64,000 nucleotides of DNA from Larsenimonas salina. Lineage in GTDB: Bacteria; Pseudomonadota; Gammaproteobacteria; Pseudomonadales; Halomonadaceae. The notes beneath the pieces are model-generated. The model was not told the DNA's origin. It did not search any database and saw nothing but the letters and a program-made list of their open reading frames with translations. The stretch covers positions 59,203-123,202 of the forward strand of contig NZ_JAMLJJ010000006.1 in NCBI RefSeq assembly GCF_023736155.1, written 5' to 3'. Shown in pieces: positions 56,856 through 64,000 of the stretch. A program made the position numbers and the translations under genes. Position 1 is the first letter of the stretch. Each line of letters starts with the position of its first letter.

Positions 56856-58631
56856 GTGACGGTTTCACTCAAACAATGCAGAACCTTTAGCTTTTCAGAT
56901 GGCACTCTCAAAGACGAAGCTGAGCGCTTGGTCGTTTGGTGGTATGGGCCTATCGTAAAAAATACCCGCTCAGAAAGCGTCCCTAAAATTTATGTATTTT
57001 TCCGACCCATTGATAAGAATAACAATTTAGGGGATGTGATTGAGCGAACGACGGTCTTAACACATGTAGGGCTTTTGAGGATCGGTTCCGTCTGGGAAAA
57101 GGGGGTAAGCAACTCTCGCATCGCGTTTGATGAGAGAACATTCCCCGTTTCATTCTCTCCAGGCGGCTGGCGGATAGTCTCTCTAGATGACTTACTCAAA
57201 GCAGGGCGCAGCCTCTATACCTCCTTTCATGATGCAAACTATTTGCCACTGGACAGAAAGCAAAGATCTTACCTGATCGAATTTGACCTTCCAGATGGCA
57301 AACACTTGCTCATCCCTTGCACAGAATTTTTTACTCGCGTTTACGGCCGATCCTCTGAAATCAAGCGGGTGCTCGCCACTTATCCTTGGAAGGATGTCAA
57401 AGAACGTCTTTATCGACCGCTTAATGCGCCTGCAACCCCAGGTACATGGCCTGTCAAATTTACGTATCGTGTTCATAAACACGATGCCATTTTGCTCGCG
57501 CATATGCTGTACGATCCCTATGCTGAACAGGCTGCCAGAAGAATTTATTCGCAGATTGAAGCCCGCTTTCCCCAAGATAAGATACTTTTTGAGGTCACGC
57601 CTTGGTTCCAGGGAAGCGGAGAGCTTTCTGTTTATGGCGTTCCGATTGATGGTGGCAACACATTTCTAGGCTTGCAGATATTAGGGTGTACGCAGCCCGA
57701 CGGTGCCACGATCCATCGCGAAAGAGAGAAGTCAACGACAGTACCAGCTACCGATGGCGATGATGCTCCCACTCAATTTCCCTATCATCAGCTTCAAGAC
57801 ATCCCCGATGTCATTGACCTGACGGATGACGAAGAGCCCGACCATGGCTCTTCTTGGCTAGACCTGACTGAGGACGAATTCGTTATTTTAGGTAAGCCTC
57901 GCGCCGTCTTGGATAAACGATATACCCGAAAAAACGTGCCTGATACACGAGGCGTCCCCGTTCCTGGCGACGAAACGATTTTCTCCACCGGAGAGCCCTA
58001 TGGGTCAGGGAAGGGAGTGGGACAAGCATCTATTCACGCCCCCATTACACTGGAGTCGCAGGGCTTTCTACGTGATATGTGGAATGCGCTTCTCTATTTA
58101 AAATCCGCCTATCCCACGGCGATTCATAGCGTTAGCTGGTTTACCTTTGAAGATGGCTTCAGTACGTCTCCTGATCCTCGATTGATTAGTCTCGAACCCT
58201 TCGGTAAAGACGATGAGGTAGAAACGTCCGTGGCCAACTGGGTCTACATTGATACTCAGACCAAGGTTCCTCGGGGGATGCTCGTCATTAGGGTGCATGT
58301 GTTAGATCAAACGCTCTATCTCATGGAGCTTCAACGCCGTCCTCCAAAACCCAGAGCTAGCGGTGATGAGGAGGCGTCAAAACCACCCTCCTACAAAGGC
58401 TTAGTCTTCACTCTGAACCACCAGGGGAGCTTTGAACACTGGTTACGCCAGGTACTCTCCAACGTGCGGCATGTCCAAGGGGTCGTACAGAAGTTGGCAG
58501 GGCACTGCCCAGGGGTTGCTGATACGTTCAAGCACCCTAAAACCAGACATGAGCATGTTCCCTGCGAAGCTGCAGTCTTAAATGCCTTCAGCAAGGTCGG
58601 TATCACACGTGGAGATCTAGCCATGTATTAA
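56856..58631 (+). CDS. TnsE-like transposon target-selection protein
   Basis: Protein of 591 residues from a GTG start at 56856, without a good ribosome-binding site. Its layout follows Tn7 TnsE (538 residues) as I recall it: KIYVFFRPID (44-53); LIPCTEFFTRVYGRSSEIKR (152-171); GSGELSVYGVP then FLGLQILGC (253-278); an acidic linker with two DLT-D/E-D/E motifs (320-342); and a C-terminal domain (about 400-591) with FLRDMWNALLYLKSAYP, LYLMELQRR, a GLVFTL strand, WLRQVLSNVRHVQGVVQKL and KHPKTRHEHVP. TnsE directs Tn7 to replicating DNA through the sliding clamp and DNA ends. The adjacent terminus-like repeats support this. TnsABC partners are not seen. The assignment is by remembered pattern, not alignment. 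Confidence 0.55.
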   Translation: MTVSLKQCRTFSFSDGTLKDEAERLVVWWYGPIVKNTRSESVPKIYVFFRPIDKNNNLGDVIERTTVLTHVGLLRIGSVWEKGVSNSRIAFDERTFPVSFSPGGWRIVSLDDLLKAGRSLYTSFHDANYLPLDRKQRSYLIEFDLPDGKHLLIPCTEFFTRVYGRSSEIKRVLATYPWKDVKERLYRPLNAPATPGTWPVKFTYRVHKHDAILLAHMLYDPYAEQAARRIYSQIEARFPQDKILFEVTPWFQGSGELSVYGVPIDGGNTFLGLQILGCTQPDGATIHREREKSTTVPATDGDDAPTQFPYHQLQDIPDVIDLTDDEEPDHGSSWLDLTEDEFVILGKPRAVLDKRYTRKNVPDTRGVPVPGDETIFSTGEPYGSGKGVGQASIHAPITLESQGFLRDMWNALLYLKSAYPTAIHSVSWFTFEDGFSTSPDPRLISLEPFGKDDEVETSVANWVYIDTQTKVPRGMLVIRVHVLDQTLYLMELQRRPPKPRASGDEEASKPPSYKGLVFTLNHQGSFEHWLRQVLSNVRHVQGVVQKLAGHCPGVADTFKHPKTRHEHVPCEAAVLNAFSKVGITRGDLAMY

Positions 58632-58695
58632 GCGAGCAAAGCGTACCTGCGATACCAACCAACTGATACATACCTCAACTGAGTGAACGTAAAAT

Positions 58696-59418
58696 ATGGG
58701 TGAGTTATACATCTCTCGTGTAGAGCAAGAGGCTTTAAAAAAAATTGATTCAGATGAACTAAACTCGATAGTCATGGAATGCATTAGGAACTCACAAACA
58801 GGCGGGATTTATCAACTTGGATTAGAAGGCTGCGGCATATATATTTCAAACAAACTGAGAGATTTCCAAAAGGCAATTGATTCGCATAGCAGGGCGAAGT
58901 CTTCTAAAAAACGCGAAGAAACAGAGTACCAAATGCGGCGAGCAGCTGATGATCTGACACATGCAGTTCAGGATATGCAGGAGCGAATGAAAACAGAAGA
59001 GAGGGAGAAGCAACTATTTTTGATCGATGATTATATTACCCCCCTTTTCAATTTCAGTGGCAGCTTAGAAGTAAAACTAAGGTATCAGTGGCGCAAAAAT
59101 ACGGAAGAGGATTGGACATATGGCATGATTACTTTCCAATATACTCCCGATCTTACCCCTGACTACAGCATGCCATTACCTAAACGCAAACCGAGTGCTG
59201 CTAAACTGGCTCAAGAACGACAAGAGAAGCTGAGACGTGAATGGGAACACCTAAAACTGCTAAGCCTCCACTCATTAAGAGATTTTTTTAGGGACGGTGG
59301 AAATGGCTGTGACATACCTCTAAGCTTCAAGGTTACTACTGACTCCTATAGCCGTGGCCTCAATAATTTCAGTGCTAATTTTTGGCGTCAAAATTCTTCT
59401 CAAAACCAAAAAAACTAG
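58696..59418 (+). CDS. Unrecognised protein downstream of the TnsE-like gene
   Basis: Protein of 240 residues, not matched to a family. Residues 1-60 are compact (YISRVEQEALKKIDSDELNS, GIYQLGLEGCGIYISNKL). Residues about 62-110 form a charged coiled coil (SKKREETEYQMRRAADDLTH). The middle, 120-150, looks like beta strands (LEVKLRYQWRKN, YGMITFQYTP), followed by a second helix (AAKLAQERQEKLRREWEHLK). No signal peptide or membrane segment. Low GC and strong A/T codon bias mark it as acquired DNA. It starts 64 bp after the TnsE-like gene on the same strand and may be co-transcribed. Confidence 0.6.
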   Translation: MGELYISRVEQEALKKIDSDELNSIVMECIRNSQTGGIYQLGLEGCGIYISNKLRDFQKAIDSHSRAKSSKKREETEYQMRRAADDLTHAVQDMQERMKTEEREKQLFLIDDYITPLFNFSGSLEVKLRYQWRKNTEEDWTYGMITFQYTPDLTPDYSMPLPKRKPSAAKLAQERQEKLRREWEHLKLLSLHSLRDFFRDGGNGCDIPLSFKVTTDSYSRGLNNFSANFWRQNSSQNQKN

Positions 59419-59749
59419 GCATTTCAAGACTATTAAATCTGCCAGCTTGCTTTTGGCAACCCAGCATAAAAAGCAAATATTTTCCCAAGGGACACATTGT
59501 GATGATCTACTATTTAAAGCTTACTATTTTAAATTAAAACGAAATAACACTTTTTGAGTTAAAATACAACTTCTCTGAAAAAATTGGCTAATCGTATACT
59601 TTCACACGTTTCAAGCATCATGGCCCGATTTTAGGGTAGCAGGCACCTCAGCTAAGATACCCCTACATAGCGTAGGGGCAGTGTTAGTTTGATTGTTTCA
59701 CATTGCATTTTCTGCAAGTCGGTTATTATTTTCTAAATTCGCAACAACA
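59419..59749. other. Non-coding AT-rich gap with one hairpin
   Basis: No convincing gene. CCCCTAC (59662-59668) and GTAGGGG (59674-59680) form a 7-bp stem with a five-base loop; there is no adjacent T-run, so a terminator role for the convergent genes is uncertain. No further copies of the end repeats at 56789 were seen. Confidence 0.5.
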
Positions 59750-60208
59750 TTATATATCGTGCATTCTTCCAGTTTGCCTTGATAAGCGCATAGCCTCGTG
59801 TTCCTCTAATGCTAAAAGCGTTTCAAGTAATTCTTTGGTTCCACGAATTTCAGCTTTGCCGATCAGGCTGCGATATAAACTGATGGCTTGCTCATGGAAA
59901 TCTAGTACTTCTTTGCAGATAGCATCAGCCCCTAGCGTGGCGTAAGGCGCATCGCAGGTTCGGTGGCTGCGAATAGGTTGATGAGAGAGGTAGTCGTACA
60001 CATAGGTATGTAATACGCTGTCGCTTGCGTTGTCTTCAAAGCCAGCGATTACCCGCTGCATTTCTTCCTCATGAAGAGACAGATAGTTAAGCAGCATTTT
60101 TGCGCGTTCTTCCTCGTGCTGATTAGCGCAGTGGGCCAAGCACTGGGCAAGATGGGCATGTAACTGACGTGTCCAATCGATTAACTCGCCAAACGTTTTA
60201 ATCTCCAT
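59750..60208 (-). CDS. Ferritin-like helical protein
   Basis: Protein of 152 residues, probably all alpha. CANQHEEERAKMLLNYLSLH and EEEMQRVIAGFE, then EVLDFHEQAISLYRSLIGKA and LLALEEHEAMRLSRQ, give the E-x-x-H and H-E-E spacing of ferritin- or rubrerythrin-like folds. Metal binding is inferred. ATG at 60208 has AAGGA eight bases upstream. It follows the permease gene by 30 bp on the same strand and is probably in its operon. Confidence 0.6.
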   Translation of the reverse strand: MEIKTFGELIDWTRQLHAHLAQCLAHCANQHEEERAKMLLNYLSLHEEEMQRVIAGFEDNASDSVLHTYVYDYLSHQPIRSHRTCDAPYATLGADAICKEVLDFHEQAISLYRSLIGKAEIRGTKELLETLLALEEHEAMRLSRQTGRMHDI

Positions 60209-60238
60209 TTCTTCGTTCCTTACTTTTTGCAGTTGCGA

Positions 60239-61576
60239 TTAGTGGGAATGCGTGTGGTCGCTATCGGCTGAGCTGTTGCTCTTGGCAAGAAATAGCCACT
60301 CGCCGATGAGCAGCACGGCCATCACTCCGGCAGCAACGACAAGTACCAGTGGATCGGAAGTGGCTTTTACCCAAACAAAGCCACCCAGTACGAGGACATC
60401 TAGCAAGATGGCAATGCTAGGAATAATCGCGTTAGCGCCCACGCTTTCCCTGAGGTGACGCAACACTCCCCAATGGATAGCCATATCCATGATCAAGTAA
60501 AAAATAATGCCGAGCGCCGCAATTCGGCTAAGGTCAAAAAATGCAGTCAAGACTAAGCCGAACACAATGGTGTACACCAACGTGTGCTTTTGCAGGCTAC
60601 CTGGCATATGGAAGTGGCGGTGTGGAACCAATTTCATTTCAGTCAGCATAGCGAGCATGCGTGATACCGCAAACACACTGGCGATGATCCCACCTGCTGT
60701 GGCTAGCATGGCTAAAACAACGGTAAAGCCAACGGCGGCTTCACCAAGCGCAGGCCGGGCCGCTGCCGCCAGCGAATAGTCTTGAGTTTCGATAATCTCA
60801 GACAAGGAAAGATTGCTGGCCACCGCAAAGCCTACAAGTGCATAGATGACTACGCATAGCGCGATAGAGATCATGATGGCCTTGCCCAGGTTGCGCTTTG
60901 GGTTTTTCAGCTCCGAGCCACTATTGGTAATGGTCGTAAAACCCTTGAAAGCCAAAATACCTAACGCCGTAGCGCCCAAAAAGCCCGAGAGGGTTGGAGA
61001 TGGCGCATCTCCGCCAGTTCCCATGCCGATAGAATCGGCTATAAAGACACCAACAATACCAAACACGATGATGCCGCCAATTTTGATGAAACCCAGCACC
61101 GAAGCGACTGTCTCGATCAATTTATTGGCGGATAAATTGATCAAAAAAGCCGCTAGCAATAAGCCAACCCCGAGTAGTGGCACAAATAGCGAGCGATCGC
61201 CCAGGTCAAATAACTCCAGCGTGTAAGAACCGAAAGTTCTCGCTAAAAAGCTTTGCGCGATCACCATGGAAAAATACATCAATAGCGCATGAAAGGCGGT
61301 GGGAAGGGTTGAGCCATACGCTTTTTGCAAATACATGCCAATCCCCCCGGCAGATGGGTAGGTATTCGACATTTTGACGTAAGAATAAGCGCTGAAAGAG
61401 ACAATGATTGCGGCAGCTAAAAAAGCCAGGGGGAATAGAGAGCCGGTCATTTCTGCCATCTGTCCGGTTAACGCAAAGATGCCTGCGCCGATCATTACCC
61501 CAGTGCCAAGCGCTACGGCACCGATGAGTGAGAGACTTCCTTCTTCGTACTGTGGCGTTCTATCCTAGTCAGCCAT
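60239..61576 (-). pseudogene. APC-family amino acid permease with an amber stop at codon 4
   Basis: The natural start is ATG at 61576, seven bases after AGGAG, reading M-A-D-stop-DRTPQYEEGSLSLIGAVAL and then GTGVMIGAGIFALTGQMAE in one frame. The TAG is at 61567-61565. Downstream the frame is open for over 430 codons with about twelve transmembrane helices and typical APC motifs (AFKGFTTITNSGSELKNPKR). The next in-frame ATG, at 61495, would remove half of helix 1. No GTG or TTG start lies between. So the gene is either inactive, rescued by suppression or re-initiation, or shows a base-calling error. Confidence 0.75.
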
Positions 61577-61738
61577 ACAAACACTCCTAGAAATAAAGAC
61601 CAAGGCGTGCAGATTCTGCGCCTTAGGCAAGCGTCTGATAAGTGCTACGCAAGTCTGGTTGAATTAGCTGAATACAACCTGAATATAGTCCAGTTAATTA
61701 TCTGACCCAGATCATGCTTTGGCGTAAGCGAGGTAGGC

Positions 61739-62497
61739 TTAACCTACCAACATGCGTAATGGCATCCACAGACCCATGGCGATCATTACCAGATTTTCAG
61801 TTAACGATACAAAGCCCAGCGGCACATTACTGTTTCCACCTACGCAGGCGCACTTCAGCTCCCGCTTGTCGATATAGACGGCTTTAAACACAGAGGCGGC
61901 ACCTACCGTACCAACAAATAGGGCAAGCGGCGCGGAGAACCAGGTTAATGCCCCGGCCAGCATGAGCAGGCCAGCTAGTGTTTCGGCGTAAGGGTAAACG
62001 TAGCTGTAGGGCACATAGCGCTGAGCCAGCAAATCGTAGTTCAAAAACATACTGCTGAAACTTTCGACATCCTGCAGTTTCTGCAGGCCAAGTAGCACCA
62101 TGGCGGTAGCCACCGCATATTCAGGCATACGCGCTGTGAGAAACGAACCCTGGTCGGCCCAACTAATCGATAGACCTATTAGCAGCGCGACGGCAAAAAT
62201 CGCCAGTACAGGTCGATAAGTCGTTTCATTTGAATTGGAAACGCTCATACCCAAATGTTTGCGTAATTCTTCATAGCCTCCAATGCGGCTATCACCGATG
62301 TACACTTGGGGCGTGGTGTCGACGTTTTCTTGCGCCTTGAACGCGTCTATCTCATCACGGGAGGTTAACGTGTGATCGTCAACCTCAAAGCCTTTACGCT
62401 TGAGTAGATCAACCGTTTTCAAACCGAACGGGCACATATGCTCGGCGGTTTTCATCCGGTAAACCCGTGCAGAGGTAGTGGGTGCTGACCTTGGCAT
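61739..62497 (-). CDS. Glutaredoxin fused to MauE/DoxX-like membrane domain
   Basis: Protein of 252 residues. Residues 1-85 are glutaredoxin-like: HMCPFGLKTVDLLKRKGFEV with a single active-site Cys, TTPQVYIGDSRIGGYEEL with the cis-Pro. Residues about 95-250 hold four transmembrane helices of the MauE/DoxX type (YPYAETLAGLLMLAGALTWF) with CACVGGNSNVPLGFVSL, a Cys pair seen in MauE-like electron carriers. It may handle thiol redox at the membrane. ATG at 62497 follows GGAGG. It is upstream of the permease on the same strand. Confidence 0.82.
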   Translation of the reverse strand: MPRSAPTTSARVYRMKTAEHMCPFGLKTVDLLKRKGFEVDDHTLTSRDEIDAFKAQENVDTTPQVYIGDSRIGGYEELRKHLGMSVSNSNETTYRPVLAIFAVALLIGLSISWADQGSFLTARMPEYAVATAMVLLGLQKLQDVESFSSMFLNYDLLAQRYVPYSYVYPYAETLAGLLMLAGALTWFSAPLALFVGTVGAASVFKAVYIDKRELKCACVGGNSNVPLGFVSLTENLVMIAMGLWMPLRMLVG

Positions 62498-62643
62498 TGT
62501 GCCTCCTTCGCTAAAAACATGGTGTTAATTAACAGCATAGAACCTTTGTGCCACACACAGGCAAGTATAGCCTACTCCTTTATTTTAAAATTTTAGTTAC
62601 GGTTACGAATAGGTTTATGCAACGATAGACATATATGTTAAAC

Positions 62644-62669
62644 AAAAGGGCCAGCATGAAGGCTGACCC
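62644..62669 (-). terminator. Terminator of the small secreted protein gene
   Basis: On the minus strand GGGTCAGC (62669-62662) pairs with GCTGGCCC (62655-62648), one G-T pair, then TTTT (62647-62644). It lies 26 bp after the stop codon of the gene at 62695. Confidence 0.75.
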
Positions 62670-62694
62670 TATATTTTAAATTATTGACTATATA

Positions 62695-63111
62695 TTAATA
62701 GTCAACATGTAACTCATAGCGGTTATTGTCATTTTCTTTAGTACCTCCCAGTGCATTGCCTTTTACTTCAAGCTGATAATTGCCTGGCTGCAGTTGGCGG
62801 ACCATTTCAAAATGGCCACGTGGGCTGGATGCTTCTGCAATCTGCTGTCCAGCTGCATTATAAAGCACAGCAGAGATACGGTTACCAGTGCTGGTTGCGC
62901 CTGGAAAGTGCTCACTCGTCACTTGTAGGGTAGTCGCTTCTTCAATGTTAATATTGAAACGTTTGGATTGCCCCTGAGCAAGAATCTGTGTAGAAGAGAC
63001 GCCTCTTTCAAGTAGCGGCAGATCCTGGGTTGTATTGCCGAAGTTAGCCAATACAGGTGTTGAAAGAATGCTGGCTACAAGCGCTCCAAAGAGAATTGAT
63101 TTAACTTTCAT
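62695..63111 (-). CDS. Small secreted protein with PPC-like beta-sandwich
   Basis: Precursor of 138 residues with a signal peptide (KSILFGALVASILSTPVLA, cleaved near 22). The mature part, QSKRFNINIEEATTLQVTSE, then AVLYNAAGQQIAEASS and LQPGNYQLEVKGNALGG, resembles a pre-peptidase C-terminal type domain standing alone. No catalytic residues are apparent. It lies between a terminator and the copB remnant. Role in metal handling is only suggested by location. Confidence 0.65.
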   Translation of the reverse strand: MKVKSILFGALVASILSTPVLANFGNTTQDLPLLERGVSSTQILAQGQSKRFNINIEEATTLQVTSEHFPGATSTGNRISAVLYNAAGQQIAEASSPRGHFEMVRQLQPGNYQLEVKGNALGGTKENDNNRYELHVDY

Positions 63112-63192
63112 GATAATTACTCCAGTGGTTGATGATTTGTTTATATTATCTGTGGTTTTTGAAACAAAGCTGAATTTAAAAATAAAAACAAT

Positions 63193-63220
63193 AAAAAAAA
63201 CGCCACCAATTGGTGACGTT
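63193..63220 (-). terminator. Terminator of the copB remnant
   Basis: The near-perfect hairpin 63220-63199 (core CACCAATTGGTG) is followed by eight T residues on the minus strand (63200-63193, overlapping the stem base). It lies 25 bp after the copB stop codon. Confidence 0.88.
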
Positions 63221-63244
63221 AAAAGTTACCCATTACCAGAGTTG

Positions 63245-63876
63245 TTAGAACATCATTCTAACACCGGCCACCACTCCAGTGTCTTCCGTGTTGTCGCCAC
63301 TGGCTCGGGAGAGATCTGCAGTGTCGCCGTACTCTTTCTCCCAATAGGCACCGACGTAGGGGGCGAAGCGTCGGGTCACTTCGTAGCCTAGCCGTAGGCC
63401 AGCACGAACGGAGTTAAGCCCTTGGCCCACCCCAAACTCCTCGACTTCGCTAGCAGCAACGGCAATTTCGGTACGCGGCTGTAGGTAGAGCCGCTGCGTC
63501 AGGCGCAGATCGTACTCGCTTTCCAGGCTGGCGGAGATATCGCCTTCATCGCTTATCCTCAAGTCGAGATCGGTCTCGAAGCGATAGGGGGCGAGCCCCA
63601 ATAGGCTGATGACGCCATAAGTGCGTTCGGCGTGATCATCGGAGAAAACACCGCCTTGATAACCGACCCCCCCCTGTAACTCCCAAAAATCAGCCACTAG
63701 ACGACTATAGAGTAGTTCCAGAGACTCAAATTCAGCATCTTCACCGTCGCCCTGGACATTTTCGCCTTCTGACTTTAGGTAAACGCGGTTGATATCTCCG
63801 CCATACCAGCCTTGAAAGTCCCATACCACGGTTTCTGGGCCTTTATCAGGCACGCTGTATTCGAGCCGATCAAACA
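63245..63876 (-). pseudogene. copB: CopB/PcoB copper-resistance outer-membrane protein, N-terminus lost to an IS insertion
   Basis: About 210 C-terminal residues of a CopB beta-barrel: FDRLEYSVPDKG, VVWDFQGWYGGDINRVYLKS, ESLELLYSRLVADFWELQGG, LAPYRFETDLDLRI, LTQRLYLQPRTEIAVAASE, LRLGYEVTRRFAPYVGAYWE and the final VAGVRMMF. The family has about 100-200 more N-terminal residues with Met-rich copper-binding repeats; here they are replaced by insertion sequence DNA from about 63877. The frame has only an artificial TTG start in the insertion. Its own terminator is intact. Confidence 0.85.
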
Positions 63877-64000
63877 GGGCGGTCTCAAGTTCCAAGCGCA
63901 ACGCTATTGAAGGGTGCTCGGTCCGCCGACGGATTTCTTTAGCACCTCGGCGTAGACTTCCAGTGGGGTTCGCCAGTCCAGCGTCTGGCGAGGCCGTGTG
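63877..64000 (-). mobile_element. IS30-family insertion sequence, one end visible
   Basis: The sequence from 63877, starting GGGCGGTCTCAAGTTCC, looks like the terminal inverted repeat of IS30-family elements, and the end of an IS30-type transposase frame follows. The rest is beyond the right edge. The insertion interrupts copB. Confidence 0.65.
63904..64000 (-). CDS. IS30-family transposase, C-terminal end only
   Basis: The last 31 codons before TAG at 63906-63904 read TRPRQTLDWRTPLEVYAEVL and KKSVGGPSTLQ. The RPRQTLDWRTPxE block is characteristic of the C-terminus of IS30-family DDE transposases. The rest of the gene lies beyond the window edge. Confidence 0.8.
   Translation of the reverse strand, partial: TRPRQTLDWRTPLEVYAEVLKKSVGGPSTLQ

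Larger units (their letters stand above)
56776..64000. mobile_element. Putative Tn7-like transposon or genomic island, one end visible
   Basis: Composition changes from high GC to clearly lower GC at about 56.75 kb and stays low to the right edge. The border has TGT at 56776 followed by two TnsB-site-like direct repeats, then a TnsE-like gene, then metal- and redox-related genes in different orientations and an IS30-family insertion. The other end, tnsABCD and a target duplication (CCCGT at 56771-56775 would be the 5-bp candidate) are outside view. The extent is inferred. Confidence 0.5.

Noticed and set aside
63877..63901. TTG start at 63901 for copB
   Set aside because: The codons before the CopB homology derive from the insertion-sequence end, so this start is an accident.
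58632..64000. Search for tnsA, tnsB, tnsC or tniQ genes
   Set aside because: None of the frames shows a DDE transposase of TnsB type, an AAA+ TnsC or a TniQ zinc-finger pattern; only an IS30-family transposase end was found.

Overview
The window is about 57 kb of high-GC, densely coded chromosome from a moderately halophilic gammaproteobacterium, very probably a member of the Halomonadaceae (Halomonas or a close relative), followed by about 7 kb of lower-GC accessory DNA. The assignment rests on the ectoine-degradation operon doeA-doeB-doeX, a BetT-type choline transporter, an EI-HPr-EIIA fusion fructose PTS and general gene style. No rRNA, tRNA or CRISPR was recognised.

Layout, left to right. 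1-3 kb: end of enolase (cut by the window edge) and pyrG with its terminator. 3-6 kb: doeABX, which turns the osmolyte ectoine into diaminobutyrate. 6-9 kb: GhrA-like reductase, DUF3108 protein, LysO lysine exporter. 9-11.5 kb: sugar dehydrogenase, GntR repressor and gluconokinase with a perfect GntR-type operator. 11.5-16 kb: nitronate monooxygenase, a BaeSR-like two-component system and a three-repeat Spy-like periplasmic protein. 16-18.5 kb: betT with a long structured leader, then a 23-bp tandem repeat. 18.5-25.3 kb: fruBKA and divergent fruR with two FruR/Cra operators. 25-31 kb: acetyltransferase, hydrolase, degenerate GGDEF protein, and modABC followed by coupled small genes. 32-34 kb: YncE-like beta-propeller and an exported esterase, divergent around a possible Fur site. 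34-47 kb: mostly single genes (GST, NhaC-type antiporter, GNAT-nitrilase fusion, MtfA, LysR, glycosyltransferase, hemerythrin, chemoreceptor). 47-51 kb: complete basic amino acid ABC transporter. 51-56.7 kb: CstA, HSL-type esterase, ApbE, glutamine amidotransferase, PfkB sugar kinase.

At about 56.75 kb composition drops sharply. The border carries a TGT followed by two 12-bp near-identical direct repeats 20 bp apart, which looks like the terminus of a Tn7-like transposon. The first gene inside is a 591-residue protein whose layout resembles TnsE, the Tn7 target-selection protein; no tnsA, B, C or D is in the window. Beyond it lie an unrecognised gene, a ferritin-like protein, an APC permease interrupted by an amber codon at position 4, a glutaredoxin-MauE fusion, a small secreted protein and a copB copper-resistance gene cut by an IS30-family insertion at the right edge. 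This accessory block is the most interesting part of the window.

All function calls come from reading translations and motifs; no search or alignment was run.
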